From: Pokkaliibacter plantistimulans | GTDB taxonomy: Bacteria; Pseudomonadota; Gammaproteobacteria; Pseudomonadales; Balneatricaceae | Assembly (NCBI RefSeq): GCF_046844695.1 | Contig: NZ_CP177354.1 | Coordinates: forward strand, 2,232,001-2,296,000 | DNA: 64,000 bases | Reading direction: 5' to 3' | Part shown: piece after piece, positions 51,301-63,300 of the stretch | Position numbering within the stretch: the first letter of the stretch is position 1 | How the letters are laid out: each line of letters starts with the position of its first letter | Made by a program: the position numbers and the translations under genes | Notes under the pieces: generated by a model | Seen by the model: the letters and a program-made list of their open reading frames with translations, nothing else | What the model was told of the DNA's origin: nothing | The model's database searches: none

Positions 51301-54300
51301 GGACGGTAAAGGTGAAGGCGCTGTCTTCGGTGGCGCTCTGCGCACCGATGGTGCCTGCCGTAGGCGCATCGTTCACATTGGTGACGGTCAGACTAAAGCT
51401 GCTGCTGACTGACGCGCCACTGGTGTCGGTCGCGGTGACCCTGATGCTCAGGCTGCCCACATCGCCGTTATCCGGGGTACCGGAGAAGGTACCGGTGCTG
51501 GCATCAAAGCTCAGCCAGGCAGGCAATGCCGAACCGTCGGCCAGGGCGGCGCTCAGGGTCAGGCTGTCGCTGCTGTCGGCATCCCCAAACAGGCCCTGTG
51601 GCAGGGTAAAGCTGAAGGCGCTGTCTTCGGCCACCTGCTGGTCGGGAATGGTACCGGCCACCGGTGTGCTGACATCCGTAATGCTCAACGAGAAGCCGCT
51701 GCTGATGCTGGCACCGCTGCTATCGGTGGCGGTCACCCGGATCGACAGGGTGCCGACATCACTGCTGGACGGGGTACCGGAGAAGGTAGCAGTGGCGGCA
51801 TTGAAGCTCAGCCAGCTGGGCAAGGCCGAACCGTCAGACAGGGTGGCACTGAAGGTCAGACGGTCACCGGCATCGACATCACTGAAGGTGCCGGCAGGCA
51901 GGGTAAAGGTAAAGACGTTGCCTTCCTCACTCTGCTGATCAGCCAGCGCGGCCGCCGTGGGGGCATCGTTGGTATTGGTAACGGTCAGGCTAAAGCTGCT
52001 GCTGACCGAAGCGCCACTGGTGTCGGTCGCGGTGACCCTGATGCTGATCGCACCGACATCGCCGTTATCCGGGGTACCGGAGAAGGTGCCGGTGCTGGCA
52101 TCAAAGCTCAGCCAGCTGGGCAGGAAGGAACCGTCGGCGAGGGTCGCAGTATAAGTCAGGCTGTCACCGGCATCCACATCTGCAAAGGTGCCTGCTGGGA
52201 TGGTAAAGGTGAAACTACGGTCTTCGGTCGCACTCTGGGCACTGATCACCCCGGCGGTCGGGGCGTCGTTCACATTGGTGACGGTCAGGCTAAAGCTGCT
52301 GCTGACCGAGGCGTTGCTGTCGTCGGTCGCGGTGACTTTGATGCTCAGGCTACCGACATCGCCATTGGTGGGCGTGCCGGAGAAGGTGCCGGTAGCGGCA
52401 TTGAAGCTGAGCCAGCTGGGCAACGCCGAACCGTCGGCCAGGGTGGCGCTCAGGGTCAGGCTGTCGCTGCTGTCGGCATCCCCAAACAGGCCCTGTGGCA
52501 GGGTAAAGCTGAAGGCGCTGTCTTCAGTGGTGCTCTGGGCACTGATAGTGCCTGCCGTCGGCGCATCGTTCACATTGGCCACGGTCAGGGTAAAGCTGCT
52601 GCTCACCGAGGCGTTGCTGCCGTCGGTGGCGGTGACTTTGATGCTGATCGCACCCACGTCGTCATTGGTCGGTGTGCCGGAGAAAGTACGGGTGGTGGCG
52701 TTAAAGCTCAGCCAGCTGGGCAAGGCCGAACCATCTGCCAGGGTGGCGCTCAGGGTCAGACGGTCACCGGCATCGGCATCGATGAAGGTGTCCGCCGCCA
52801 GGGTAAAGCGGAAGGTGCTGTCTTCGGTCGCCACCTGATTGGGGATGACGCCAGAGCTGGCCGCATCATTGGTGTCGATCACGGTCAGGCTAAAGTCGCT
52901 GCTGACAGCCGCCCCCTGGGTATCGGTCGCCGTGACTTTGATACGGATGACGCCGACATCACCGTTATCCGGCGTACCGGAGAAGGTGCCGGTGCTGGCA
53001 TCAAAACTCAGCCAGGCAGGCAGGGCGGAACCGTCGGCCAGGGTGGCGCTCAGGGTCAGACGGTCACCGGCATCCACATCAGTAAAGGTGTTCGCGGGAA
53101 CCGTAAAGGTAAAGCCCGCATCTTCGGTGGCACGCTGATCACTGATCGCCCCTGCCTCAGGCGCATTGTTCACATTGGCGACGGTCAGGCTAAAGCTGCT
53201 GCTCACCGAGGCACCGCTGGTATCGGTGGCGGTGACCTTGATGGTCAGACTGCCTACATCGTCATTGGTGGGCGTACCGGAGAAGGTGCCGGTAGCGGCA
53301 TTGAAGCTGAGCCAGCTCGGTAGGGCGGAACCATCAGCCAGGGTCGCGGTGTAGGTCAGGCTGTCAGCGGCATCGACATCACTGAAGGTGCCTGCCGGGA
53401 CGGTAAAGGTGAAGCTACTGTCTTCGGTGGCGCTCTGGGCGCTGATCACCCCGGCGGTCGGCGCATCGTTGGTGTTGGCAATGGTCAGGGCAAAGTCAGC
53501 GCTCAGACTGACCTGATTACTGTCCGTGGCGGTGACCCGGATGCTCAGGCTACCCACATCGCCGTTCTCCGGGGTACCAGAGAAGGTACCGGTGCTGGCA
53601 TCGAAGCTCAGCCAGGCAGGCAATGCCGAACCGTCGGCCAGGGTGGTGGTCAGGGTACTGAGCGTCCCCAGCTCACTGAAGGTAGCCGCCGGGATAGTAA
53701 AGGTGAAGGCACTGTCTTCGGCCACCTGCTGGTCGGGAATGGTACCGGCGACGGGCGTGCTGACATCCGTAATGCTTAACGAGAAGCTACTGCTGACGGC
53801 TGCACCGCTGCTATCGGTGGCGGTCACCCGGATCGACAGCGTGCCGACATCACCGCTGGAGGGAGTACCGGAGAAGGTAGCGGTGGCGGCATTGAAGCTC
53901 AGCCAGCCCGGCAATGCCGAACCGTCAGACAGGGTAGCACTCAGGGTCAGACGGTCACCGGCATCCACATCGCTGAAGGTGCCGGCAGGCAGGGTAAAGG
54001 TAAAGACGTTGCCTTCCTCACTCTGCTGATCAGCCAGCGCGGCCGCCGTGGGGGCATCGTTGGTATTGGTAACGGTCAGGCTAAAGCTGCTGCTGACCGA
54101 AGCGCCACTGGTGTCGGTCGCGGTGACCCTGATGCTGATCGCACCGACATCGCCGTTATCCGGGGTACCGGAGAAGGTGCCGGTGCTGGCATCAAAGCTC
54201 AGCCAGCTGGGCAGGGTGGAACCATCCGCCAGCGTCGCGGTGTAGGTCAGGCTGTCACCGGCATCCACGTCACTGAAGGTGCCCGCCGGGATGGTAAAGC

Positions 54301-57300
54301 GGAAGGCGCTGTCTTCGGTCGCACTCTGGGCACTGATCACTCCCGCAGTGGGCGCATCGTTGGTATTGGCAACGGTCAGACTAAAGCTGCTGCTGACCGA
54401 AGCATTGCTGCCATCGGTGGCGGTGACTTTGATACTGAGGACACCCACATCGCCGTTACCCGGCGTACCGGAGAAGGTGCCGGTAGCGGCATTGAAGCTG
54501 AGCCAGCTGGGCAGGACCGAACCGTCGGCCAGGGTGGCGCTCAGGGTCAGGCTGTCGCTGCTGTCGGCATCCCCAAACAGGCCCTGTGGCAGGGTAAAGC
54601 TGAAGGCGCTGTCTTCGGTGGTGCTCTGGGCACTGATAGTGCCTGCCGTCGGCGCATCGTTCACATTGGTGACGGTCAGGGTAAAGCTGCTGCTCACCGA
54701 GGCGTTGCTGCCGTCGGTGGCGGTGACTTTGATGCTGAGACTACCGACATCGCCATTGGTGGGCGTGCCGGAGAAGGTACGCGTGGCCGCGTTAAAGCTC
54801 AGCCAGCTGGGCAGCGCCGAACCGTCGGCCAGGGTCGCGGTATAAGTCAGGCCGTCACCGGCATCCACGTCACTGAAGGTGCCCGCCGGGACGGTAAAGC
54901 GGAAGGCGCTGTCTTCGGTGGCGCTCTGGGCACTAATGGTACCTGCCGTCGGCGCATCGTTCACATTGGTGACGGTCAGGGTAAAGCTACTGCTGACCGA
55001 GGCGTTGCTGCCGTCGGTGGCGGTGACTTTGATGCTGATCGCACCCACGTCGCCATTGGTGGGCGTGCCGGAGAAGGTGCCGGTAGCGGCATTGAAGCTC
55101 AGCCAGCTGGGCAGGACGGAACCGTCGGCCAGGGTCGCGGTATAAGTCAGGCTGTCACCGGCATCCACATCACTGAAAGTGCCTGACGGGACGGTAAAGG
55201 TGAAGGCGCTGTCTTCGGTGGCGCTCTGCGCACTGATGGTACCTGCCGTTGGGGCATCGTTCACATTGGCGACGATCAGGCTAAAGGTACTGCTCACCGA
55301 GGCACCGCTGGTATCGGTTGCCGTGACCTTGATGGTCAGACTGCCTACATCGTCATTGGTGGGCGTGCCGGAGAAGGTGCCGGTGCTGGCATCAAAGCTC
55401 AGCCAGCTGGGCAGCGCCGAACCGTCCGCCAGGGTGGCGCTCAGGGTCAGACGGTCACCGGCATCGGCATCGATGAAGGTGTCCGCCGCCAGGGTAAAGC
55501 GGAAGGTGCTGTCTTCGGTCGCAACCTGATTGGGGATGACGCCAGAGCTGGCCGCGTCATTGGTGTTGATCACGGTCAGGCTAAAGTCGCTGCTGACAGC
55601 GGCCCCCTGGGTATCGGTCGCCGTGACTTTGATACGGATGACGCCGACATCACCGTTATCCGGCGTACCGGAGAAGGTGCCGGTGCTGGCATCAAAGCTC
55701 AGCCAGCTGGGCAAGGCCGAACCATCTGCCAGGGTGGCACTCAGGGTCAGGGTGTCACCGGCATCCACATCAGTGAAGGTGTTCGCGGGAACCGTAAAGG
55801 TAAAGCCCGCATCTTCGGTGGCACGCTGATCACTGATCGCCCCTGCCTCAGGCGCATTGTTCACATTGGCCACGGTCAGACTAAAGGTACTGCTCACCGA
55901 GGCACCGCTGGTGTCGGTGGCGGTGACCCGGATGCTGATCGCACCGACATCACCGTTATCCGGCGTACCGGAGAAGGTACCGGTACTGGCATCAAAGCTC
56001 AGCCAGCTGGGCAAGGCCGAGCCGTCGGCCAGGGTGGCGGTGTAGGTCAGGCTGTCAGCGGCATCCACATCACTGAAGGTGCCTGCCGGGACGGTAAAGG
56101 TGAAGCTACTGTCTTCGGTGGCGCTCTGGGCGCTGATCACCCCGGCGGTCGGCGCATCGTTGGTGTTGGCAATGGTCAGGGCAAAGTCAGCGCTCAGACT
56201 GACCTGATTACTGTCCGTGGCGGTGACCCGGATGCTCAGGCTACCCACATCGCCGTTCTCCGGGGTACCGGAGAAGGTGCCGGTGCTGGCATCGAAGCTC
56301 AGCCAGGCAGGCAATGCCGAACCGTCGGCCAGGGTGGCGGTCAGGGTACTGAGTGTCCCCAGCTCACTGAAGGTGGCCGCCGGGATAGTAAAGGTGAAGG
56401 CACTGTCTTCGGCCACCTGCTGGTCGGGAATGGTACCGGCGACGGGCGTGCTGACATCCGTAATGCTTAACGAGAAGCTACTGCTGACGGCTGCACCGCT
56501 GCTATCGGTGGCGGTCACCCGGATCGACAGCGTGCCGACATCACCGCTGGAGGGAGTACCGGAGAAGGTAGCGGTGGCGGCATTGAAGCTCAGCCAGCCC
56601 GGCAATGCCGAACCGTCAGACAGGGTAGCACTCAGGGTCAGACGGTCACCGGCATCCACATCGCTGAAGGTGCCGGCAGGCAGGGTAAAGGTAAAGACGT
56701 TGCCTTCCTCACTCTGCTGATCAGCCAGCGCGGCCGCCGTGGGGGCATCGTTGGTATTGGTAACGGTCAGGCTAAAGCTGCTGCTGACCGAAGCGCCACT
56801 GGTGTCGGTCGCGGTGACCCTGATGCTCAGGCTGCCCACATCGCCGTTATCCGGGGTACCGGAGAAGGTACCGGTGCTGGCATCAAAGCTCAGCCAGCTG
56901 GGCAGGGTGGAACCATCCGCCAGCGTCGCGGTGTAGGTCAGGCTGTCACCGGCATCCACGTCACTGAAAGTGCCTGCCGGGATGGTAAAGGTGAAACTAC
57001 GGTCTTCGGTCGCACTCTGGGCACTGATCACCCCGGCGGTCGGGGCGTCGTTCACATTGGTGACGGTCAGGCTAAAGCTGCTGCTGACCGAGGCATTGCT
57101 GCCGTCGGTGGCGGTGACTTTGATACTGAGACTACCGACATCGCCATTGGTGGGCGTGCCGGAGAAGGTGCCGGTAGCGGCATTGAAGCTGAGCCAGCTC
57201 GGCAGGGCCGCTCCATTCGCCAGCGTGGCTGTCAGGGTCAGGCTGTCGCCGGCATCCACATCACTGAAGGTGCCTGCCGGGACGGTAAAGGTAAAGGCGC

Positions 57301-60300
57301 TGTCTTCGGTGGCACGCTGTGCACTGATTACTCCAGTAGTCGGTGCATCGTTCACATTGGTGACGGTCAGGCTAAAGGTACTGCTGACGGCGGCGTTGCT
57401 GCCGTCGGTGGCGGTGACTTTGATGCTGAGACTACCGACATCGTCATTGGTCGGTGTGCCGGAGAAGGTACGGGTGGTGGCGTTAAAGCTGAGCCAGCTC
57501 GGCAGCGCCGAACCATCGGCCAGGGTGGCGGTGTAGGTCAGGCTGTCACCGGCATCCACATCACTGAAAGTGCCTGACGGGACGGTAAAGGTGAAGGCGC
57601 TGTCTTCGGTGGCGCTCTGGGCACTAATGGTACCTGCCGTCGGCGCATCGTTCACATTGGTGACGGTCAGGGTAAAGCTACTGCTGACCGAGGCGTTGCT
57701 GCCGTCGGTGGCGGTGACTTTGATGCTGATCGCACCCACGTCGCCATTGGTGGGCGTGCCGGAGAAGGTGCCGGTAGCGGCATTGAAGCTCAGCCAGCTG
57801 GGCAGGACGGAACCGTCGGCCAGGGTCGCGGTATAAGTCAGGCTGTCACCGGCATCCACATCACTGAAAGTGCCTGACGGGACGGTAAAGGTGAAGGCGC
57901 TGTCTTCGGTGGCGCTCTGGGCACTAATGGTACCTGCCGTCGGCGCATCGTTCACATTGGTGACGGTCAGGGTAAAGCTACTGCTGACCGAGGCGTTGCT
58001 GCCGTCGGTGGCGGTGACTTTGATGCTGATCGCACCCACGTCGCCATTGGTGGGCGTGCCGGAGAAGGTGCCGGTAGCGGCATTGAAGCTCAGCCAGCTG
58101 GGCAGGACGGAACCGTCGGCCAGGGTCGCGGTATAAGTCAGGCTGTCACCGGCATCCACATCACTGAAAGTGCCTGACGGGACGGTAAAGGTGAAGGCGC
58201 TGTCTTCGGTGGCGCTCTGGGCACTAATGGTACCTGCCGTCGGCGCATCGTTCACATTGGTGACGGTCAGGGTAAAGCTACTGCTGACCGAGGCGTTGCT
58301 GCCGTCGGTGGCGGTGACTTTGATGCTGATCGCACCCACGTCGCCATTGGTGGGCGTGCCGGAGAAGGTGCCGGTAGCGGCATTGAAGCTCAGCCAGCTG
58401 GGCAGGACGGAACCGTCGGCCAGGGTCGCGGTATAAGTCAGGCTGTCACCGGCATCCACATCACTGAAAGTGCCTGACGGGACGGTAAAGGTGAAGGCGC
58501 TGTCTTCGGTGGCGCTCTGGGCACTGATGGTACCTGCCGTTGGGGCATCGTTCACATTGGCGACGATCAGGCTAAAGGTACTGCTGACGGCGGCATTGCT
58601 GCCGTCGGTGGCGGTGACTTTGATGCTGATCGCACCCACGTCGCCATTGGTGGGCGTGCCGGAGAAGGTGCCGGTAGCGGCATTGAAGCTCAGCCAGCTG
58701 GGCAGGACGGAACCGTCGGCCAGGGTCGCGGTATAAGTCAGGCTGTCACCGGCATCCACATCACTGAAAGTGCCTGACGGGACGGTAAAGGTGAAGGCGC
58801 TGTCTTCGGTGGCGCTCTGGGCACTGATGGTACCTGCCGTTGGGGCATCGTTCACATTGGCGACGATCAGGCTAAAGGTACTGCTGACGGCGGCATTGCT
58901 GCCGTCGGTGGCGGTGACTTTGATGCTGATCGCACCCACGTCGTCATTGGTCGGTGTGCCGGAGAAGGTGCGGGTAGCGGCGTTAAAGCTCAGCCAGCTG
59001 GGCAGGACGGAACCATCCGCCAGCGTCGCGGTGTAGGTCAGGCTGTCACCGGCATCCACATCACTGAAGGTGCCTGCCGGGACGGTAAAGGTAAAGGCGC
59101 TGTCTTCGGTGGCGCTCTGGGCGCTGATCACCCCGGCGGTCGGGGCATCGTTCACATTGGTGATGGTCAGGGTAAAGCTGCTGCTGACCGAAGCATTGCT
59201 GCCGTCGGTGGCGGTGACTTTGATGCTGATCGCACCCACGTCGTCATTGGTCGGTGTACCGGAGAAGGTACGGGTAGCGGCGTTAAAGCTTAGCCAGCTC
59301 GGCAGCGCCGAACCATCCGCCAGCGTCGCGGTGTAGGTCAGGCTGTCACCGGCATCCACATCACTGAAGGTGCCTGCCGGGACGGTAAAGGTAAAGGCGC
59401 TGTCTTCGGGGGCGCTCTGGGCACTGATGGTACCTGCCGTTGGGGCATCATTGACCGGTGTTACCTCAACCGCAGAGGCCACGGACAGGGCCGTGGTTGC
59501 CGTGCCGCCATTTGCCGTCCCACCATTGTCGGTGACCGACGTCAGGGTGACGGTGCGGGTCGCGCTGCCGGGATCGTCCGAGGTGTTCTGATAGCTCAGG
59601 CCATTGATCAGGGTCTGCAGCTCAGCCGCTGACAGGCTGCCGCCGCTCAGGGTCAGGGTGGCAGTGGTGCCCGATACGGTCACGCTGTAGTTGAGGTCGT
59701 GACTGGTGGTGGTGCCACTATTGCCATCGGCCAGGCTCAGGCTGCTGCCATCGATACCCAGTAGTTCGCTGCTGCCGTTGGTCACGTTGGTGACCGTCAG
59801 GATCAGATCGGTGAAGGTCTGGCCGCTTTCCACGGTGGAGGCCGTAGCGCCGGTGAACAGGGTGACCGCACTGCCATTTTCCACAAAGGTGGGATTGGCG
59901 GCGGTGGCGGTCAACGTAGGCGCATCGTTGACCGGGGTCATGGCCACGGTGGAGGTCAGTGTCAGGCTGGTAGTATCGCTACCGCTATTGGCGGTGCCGC
60001 CGTTATCAGTAACCGAGGTCAGGGTGACCGCCCGGCTGGCCGCTGCGGGATCATCTGAGGTGTTCTGATAGCTCAGACCGTTGATCAGGGTCTGCAGCTC
60101 CGTGGCTGACAGGCTGCCACCACTCAGGGTCAGGGTGGCAGTGGTGCCCGAAACGGTCACGTTATAGTTGAGGCCATGGCTGGTGGTACTGCCACTGTTG
60201 CCATCGGTCAGGCTCAGGCTGCTGCCATCGATACCCAGCAGCTCGCTGCTGCCGTTGGTCACGTTGGTGACCGTCAGGGTCAGATCAGTGAAGGTCTGGC

Positions 60301-63300
60301 CGCTTTCCACGGTGGAGGCCGTGGCGCCGGTGAACAGGGTGACGGCACTACCATTTTCCACAAAGGTGGGATTGGCGGCGGTGGCGGCCAGTGTGGGAGC
60401 ATCGTTGACGGCGGTGAAGTCGATAGCAATGGTCGACGCACTGCTGGTGCCGCCATCACCGTCACTGACCGACACGCTCAGCGTGCGGCTGCCGGTGTCC
60501 ATATCGGCGCTGTTGGTGTTGGTATAGGTCAGGTTACGGACCAGTGCCTGCACGGCGGCTGCCGTGGCATTGCTGTTGAGACTGATCACCAGCGGGCTGC
60601 CAGCGGTACCGCCACTCAGGGTACCGATCAGGGTGCCTTCGTAGCTGATACTGGTGCCCGACAGACTGATCTGACCACTGCCTGTGCCCTGATTGCGGAC
60701 CGACAGAACATCCTCCGTGCTGACGCCGTTGCTGGTGACCGACACGGTGACATTACCGCCATCGAAATCACTGGAATCGGCATCACTGACCAGCGCATCC
60801 TCGCCGCTGTCCAGCAGCAGGGCGCCGCTGTCTTCGACGTAGCTCAGGCTGCCGCCGTTGAGGGTAGAGAGATCGCTCAGCGTGGGCGCAATGTTCTGTA
60901 CTACCAGCTGCACATCGTTACCATCGCCCCCGCTATAGGTGAGCTGGAAGGCGCGGCCGTTGATCAGCAGTGTCGTACCTTCCGCGATACCGCTGAAAGT
61001 GCCCACCACGCTGTCGGTGGCATCGTTATCGATCAGGGTAAAGGTGTCGGCCAGGGTCGGGGTATAGCCCAGATCCACGGACAGGGTGGCATTGGACAGA
61101 TCAACACTGCCCGTGACGATCAGCTGATCGTACTCACTGCCTGCGGTGGTGCCGTCAATGTCCACCAGCAGGGTGCCATTGACCACCAGATCGCCGTTGA
61201 CCGTCAGCGCGCCGGGGCTGTTGCCTGGGGCCAGCGTCGCACCGCTCAGTACGGTCAGATCACCGACACTGCCGGAGCCTTGCAGGGTACTGCCGCTGTT
61301 TACTGTGACATCACTGACCAGACTGCCGTTGACCGACAGGGTACCGGCACTGACGGTGGTGGTGCCGGTATAGGTGCTGTCACCGGTCAGGGTCAGCGTG
61401 CCTGCGCCGGTTTTGGTCAGATTGCCTGTGCCATCAAGGGCTCCCGAGAGAGTAGCGCCGTTGAGCACACTGATGGTGTTGCTGTCGCTGCTCAGGGTCA
61501 CCGTATTGTCGATGATGACATCGGTGCCGGTAATCTCCAGGCTGCCACCGCTGCTGGTGGCGCTGCCATTGCTGGCTCCGGGAGTGGGGGTGGCCACTTT
61601 CCAGTCGCTGGTAGTCAGGGCGCTACCACCACCATCGGTGCTGCGCTGAATGGACTCGTTGTCCTTATCGCCGTTGTCGTCTTCATTGATCTGCGGCTGA
61701 CCGCTGTTCAACAGCACCAACAGACCAGCATCGTCACCGTCATTGGTGTCGTAAACCACGGCATCCACCAGCCCGGAGGTGGTGACGGCGGTGCCATCGG
61801 GGAAGCTGCTGGCTGCGGCCTGATACAGGGCGACGGCATCGGCGCCATTCTGCAAGCTGTTATCGGCGAGAGTCAGACTATGGCTGCTGTCCATGCCCGC
61901 GGTGATGGCGGCACTGCCCACCACGAAGAAGCCGTTGGCATCAAGGCTCTTGCCGGTCAGGTCAACGGTCAGATAACTGCTGTCGTTGGAGCCATTGAAG
62001 AACACCAGCACATAGCCATCCAGCGACATATTGGCGGCGCCAAACAGCTCGACAAACTCAGCGGTATCCGTGCCGGGAGTATCGGCATCCACTTCGTTGA
62101 TCAGCACACCGGAGATACTGGTGGTGCTGTCGCTGTTGAGGGTCAGGGCGCCCGCACCCAGATTGCTGTCGTCGGTAATGGACAGGGTGCCTTCGGACAC
62201 CGTGGTACCGCCGTTGTAGCTGTTGCTGCCACTCAGGGTCAGGGTGCCTGCACCGTTTTTGCTCAGACTGCCGTCACCGGAGATTGTGCCGGAGAGCGTC
62301 AGGCTATTGGCATTACTGACACTCCCGTTATTGCTGCCCAGAAGAATAGCCTTAGTGATGGTGACGTCCGCGTCCGTCACCGCCAGGGAGCCGCCATTAA
62401 GGGTCAGGGCTCCGTCACCGAGATTGCCTTCATCGGCCACACTGAGGGTGCCTGCCAGTACGGAGGTCGAACCGCTGTAGGTATTGGTGTTGGACAGCGT
62501 CAGCACGCCGCCATCGGTTTTACTCAGATCGCCGTCACCGGAAATTAGGCCTGAAAGCGTTACAGCGTTGGCATTGCTGAGGGTGCCGCCGTTGCTGGTC
62601 AGGGCAATGGCATTGTCGATGGTGACCGCAGAGCCGGTGACGGTCAGGGTGCTGCCATTGAGGGTGACAGCACCGCTGCCCAGGTTGCTGTCATCGGTGA
62701 TGCTGAGGTCACCCGCCAGCACAGAGGTATTACCGGTATAGGTATTAGTGCCGGAAAGAGCCAACGTGCCTGACCCTATCTTGGTCAGGTCAGCGCTACC
62801 GAATATGACACCGGAAAGAGTAGCCGTTTGCGAAGCAGAGACCGAAACATTCGCACTGCCAGCGAGGAGAATGGTGTTTGTCAGCGCGCCAGTCCCAGTT
62901 ATCGCTAGCGTTGTACCACTGCTGAGGACAATGCCCTGACTACTTATATTAGTGCTGCCATTGATGGATAGCGTACCACTATCCACATAAGTTGCGCCGG
63001 AATAGGTATTGATGCCAGATAGCAGCAACGTACCTGCATCAGTCTTACGCAGGCTGCCGGTACCGGAGACAGAGCCAGAAATGGTAACGGTCTGCGAGCT
63101 GCTGACCGATATGTAAGACGTACCACTCAATGTCACTGCATTGTCGATGGTAGTGGTGCCAGCAACAGCCAGAGTTGTTCCTAATGCCAGCGTCACCGTT
63201 CCTGTACCCAGATTGCTGTCATCAGCAATGCTGAGGGTGCCCGCGGATACGGTAGTGGTGCCGCTGTAGCTGTTGCTGCCGGACAGGGTCAGGGTGCCGG

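Larger units (their letters stand above)
45991..59450 (-). repeat. 45 tandem ~299-bp coding repeats (He_PIG/CADG-like domains)
   Basis: Each unit runs from DAPTAG through DSAFTFTVPAGTFSDVDAGD, LPSWLSF and FSGTP to SLTVTNVN. I counted 45 by the LPSWLSF/LPAWLSF/LPGWLSF motif. (59450-45991)/45 gives ~299 bp per unit. Several unit subtypes are distinguishable by their first residues (DAPTAAALADQQ, TPVAGTIPDQQ, NAPEAGAISDQ, DAASSGVIPNQ, DVPTSAGIADQ). Confidence 0.95.

Noticed and set aside
45991..59450. CRISPR array as an explanation for the regular repetition
   Set aside because: Units are ~299 bp, contiguous and in one open frame with domain-like conservation; there are no short repeats with unique spacers and no cas genes.
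46047..59591. Dozens of plus-strand open frames (60-295 codons) opposite the giant gene
   Set aside because: They recur with the ~300-bp repeat period, have no ribosome-binding sites and mirror the codon bias of the minus-strand repeats. They are antisense shadows.
60176..62548. A 790-codon plus-strand open frame
   Set aside because: Lies wholly antisense to the beta-strand and cadherin-like part of the giant gene. The composition (Gly/Ala/Gln/Val repeats) is the reverse complement of repetitive coding, with no family resemblance.
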